64,000 nucleotides of DNA from Ipomoea triloba. Its lineage: Eukaryota; Streptophyta; Magnoliopsida; Solanales; Convolvulaceae. The stretch's first letter is position 1; every line of letters starts with the position of its first letter. The notes beneath the pieces were generated by a model. It saw only the letters and a list, made by a program, of their open reading frames with translations. It was not told where the DNA came from and made no database searches. Of this stretch, positions 62,711-64,000 are shown in pieces. A program made the position numbers and the translations under genes. The stretch lies in assembly GCF_003576645.1 (NCBI RefSeq), contig NC_044931.1, forward strand, positions 8,138,177-8,202,176. Reading direction: 5' to 3'.

Positions 62711-63124
62711 TATAGAAGTATAGATAAGCATTTGAATTATTATTATTGATGTAAATAATAATTAATAAATTATTTTTTCTTATAAAATGTGGTCGAATTT
62801 GTTTTCATTATTCTCACAATTATAATGGTTTAATTATTGTCATAATTTGGTAAATAAAATTTTGTTACCAATTAAAATTTATTAATTTTTTACCAATTAA
62901 TTAATAATATTAGTTTATGCAGTATAGAACACATCTAGTATTGAACAAAATTTTAAGAAGAATTTACCAATTAGCTGATTGCTATCCACTCCTCTAGGAG
63001 CCTTTAACGATCCAAAATCTTTAAATTTGAACATGTGTTTCTAAATGGATGCAAGTTCCCTAAGGAAGATCATAAAATTTAAAAAACCAAGCAAAAAGCT
63101 AAAAAAAAACTCAAAAAAAAAAAA
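62478..63124. repeat. Terminal duplication, copy without SINE
   Basis: 647 bp repeated at 63126-63888. It ends in 12 A directly before the N at 63125, and the other copy continues past the same 12 A. No substitutions between the copies were noticed. Confidence 0.93.
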
Positions 63125-63125
63125 N

Positions 63126-63888
63126 CAAAAGGAAAGTGTAATTAACTTTCTTAAAAGTTACTAAATACCTTGTGGTCCAGCAGCACCCGGTTTACACTCA
63201 CATGTGGAAGGGAGTGGGTTCGAGCCTCAACGGAGGCAGTAGCACTCAAAAAAAAAACAAACTTTCTTAAAAGTTTTTTAAAAATAATTTTTTAGTCAAT
63301 TAGTAATGTCATTTTCCTTTCCAATTTGCCTAATTTCTATTTCTTTTTTCGTTAGAATATTTTTATATTTTCAATCAATTAGTAAAATCAGTTTTCTTTT
63401 TCATTTTATCTTTACTATTGTTTGGGCGGAAATTTCACAAAGGATTATTTTATATTTATTAATAGTAGTATAGATATAGAAGTATAGATAAGCATTTGAA
63501 TTATTATTATTGATGTAAATAATAATTAATAAATTATTTTTTCTTATAAAATGTGGTCGAATTTGTTTTCATTATTCTCACAATTATAATGGTTTAATTA
63601 TTGTCATAATTTGGTAAATAAAATTTTGTTACCAATTAAAATTTATTAATTTTTTACCAATTAATTAATAATATTAGTTTATGCAGTATAGAACACATCT
63701 AGTATTGAACAAAATTTTAAGAAGAATTTACCAATTAGCTGATTGCTATCCACTCCTCTAGGAGCCTTTAACGATCCAAAATCTTTAAATTTGAACATGT
63801 GTTTCTAAATGGATGCAAGTTCCCTAAGGAAGATCATAAAATTTAAAAAACCAAGCAAAAAGCTAAAAAAAAACTCAAAAAAAAAAAA
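63126..63888. repeat. Terminal duplication, copy with SINE
   Basis: 763 bp, longer than the first copy by exactly 116 bp, which equals the 100-bp SINE plus its 16-bp target duplication. Confidence 0.93.
63160..63259 (+). mobile_element. Short tRNA-related SINE with 16-bp target duplication
   Basis: A 100-bp insertion flanked by AACTTTCTTAAAAGTT at 63144-63159 and 63260-63275. It contains an A-box-like TTGTGGTCCAGC and a B-box-like GGGTTCGAGCCTC in pol III promoter order and ends in an A-rich tail (AAAAAAAAAACA). The empty site is at about 62495-62510. It is too short and unpaired to be a functional tRNA gene. The family name is not known to me. Confidence 0.9.
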
Positions 63889-64000
63889 GGCAGCATACTA
63901 ACAACATAAAAATGCATAACAATAAATACAAAATAAAGCAATATGACCAAACATGTACATGATTTTACTCCTATTAAATAAAACCATACAAATTGAGCAA
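63889..64000. other. AT-rich DNA at the window end
   Basis: No feature recognised. Confidence 0.5.

Noticed and set aside
63160..63259. A tRNA gene, because of the B-box-like GGGTTCGAGCCTC
   Set aside because: No cloverleaf arms or anticodon stem can be formed; the poly-A tail and target duplication identify a SINE.

Overview
The window is a repeat-dominated stretch of a flowering-plant nuclear genome, probably a eudicot. Evidence: a chromodomain-bearing Ty3/gypsy retrotransposon with an initiator-tRNA-Met primer site, a HAESA/HSL1-like receptor-kinase fragment, plant Helitron-type termini, a short tRNA-related SINE, and very AT-rich intergenic DNA. No intact host gene is present. Nothing bacterial or organellar was seen.

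Layout. 1-3154: hairpin-rich GTGCACC minisatellites, (AT)n and (TTA)n tracts, and a small RPA-like exon fragment on the minus strand with its own TATA box. 3155-14706: one degenerate Tekay/Del-like chromovirus on the plus strand: a partial 5' LTR, primer-binding site, a single-frame gag-pol with seven premature stops and no frameshift, a polypurine tract and a partial 3' LTR. The LTRs carry expanded 61-bp tandem repeats. About 1.97 kb (LTR end, leader, start of gag) is present twice across a single N at 6103, probably an unmerged overlap. 15404-55105: a tandem satellite of 242-250-bp monomers, about 144 sequenced copies. On the minus strand each monomer carries a plant Helitron 5'-terminus-like motif. 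The array is split by a 3.46-kb minus-strand solo LTR (39660-43121) of a related family with a clean 5-bp target duplication, and it ends at 55105 against a truncated LTR of the same group.

55780-64000 is AT-rich accessory DNA. It holds a 0.9-kb terminal-inverted-repeat element, a truncated receptor-kinase gene with one recognisable intron, a THO3/TEX1 exon remnant, several dispersed Helitron-like copies related to the satellite (including a tandem pair), and a terminal duplication at 62478-63888. The two copies of that duplication differ in length by exactly one SINE insertion plus its target duplication.

Assembly context: there are five long N runs (1871-2740, 14707-15403, 21395-21645, 41157-41448, 51264-52014) and single Ns at 514, 1210, 6103, 61392 and 63125. 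Three of the single-N positions (1210, 6103, 63125) are flanked by direct duplications. Those look like overlapping contig ends or alternative haplotypes placed head to tail, so copy number there should not be taken literally. The genes do not form a pathway. The window is a record of retrotransposon, Helitron-like and satellite turnover.
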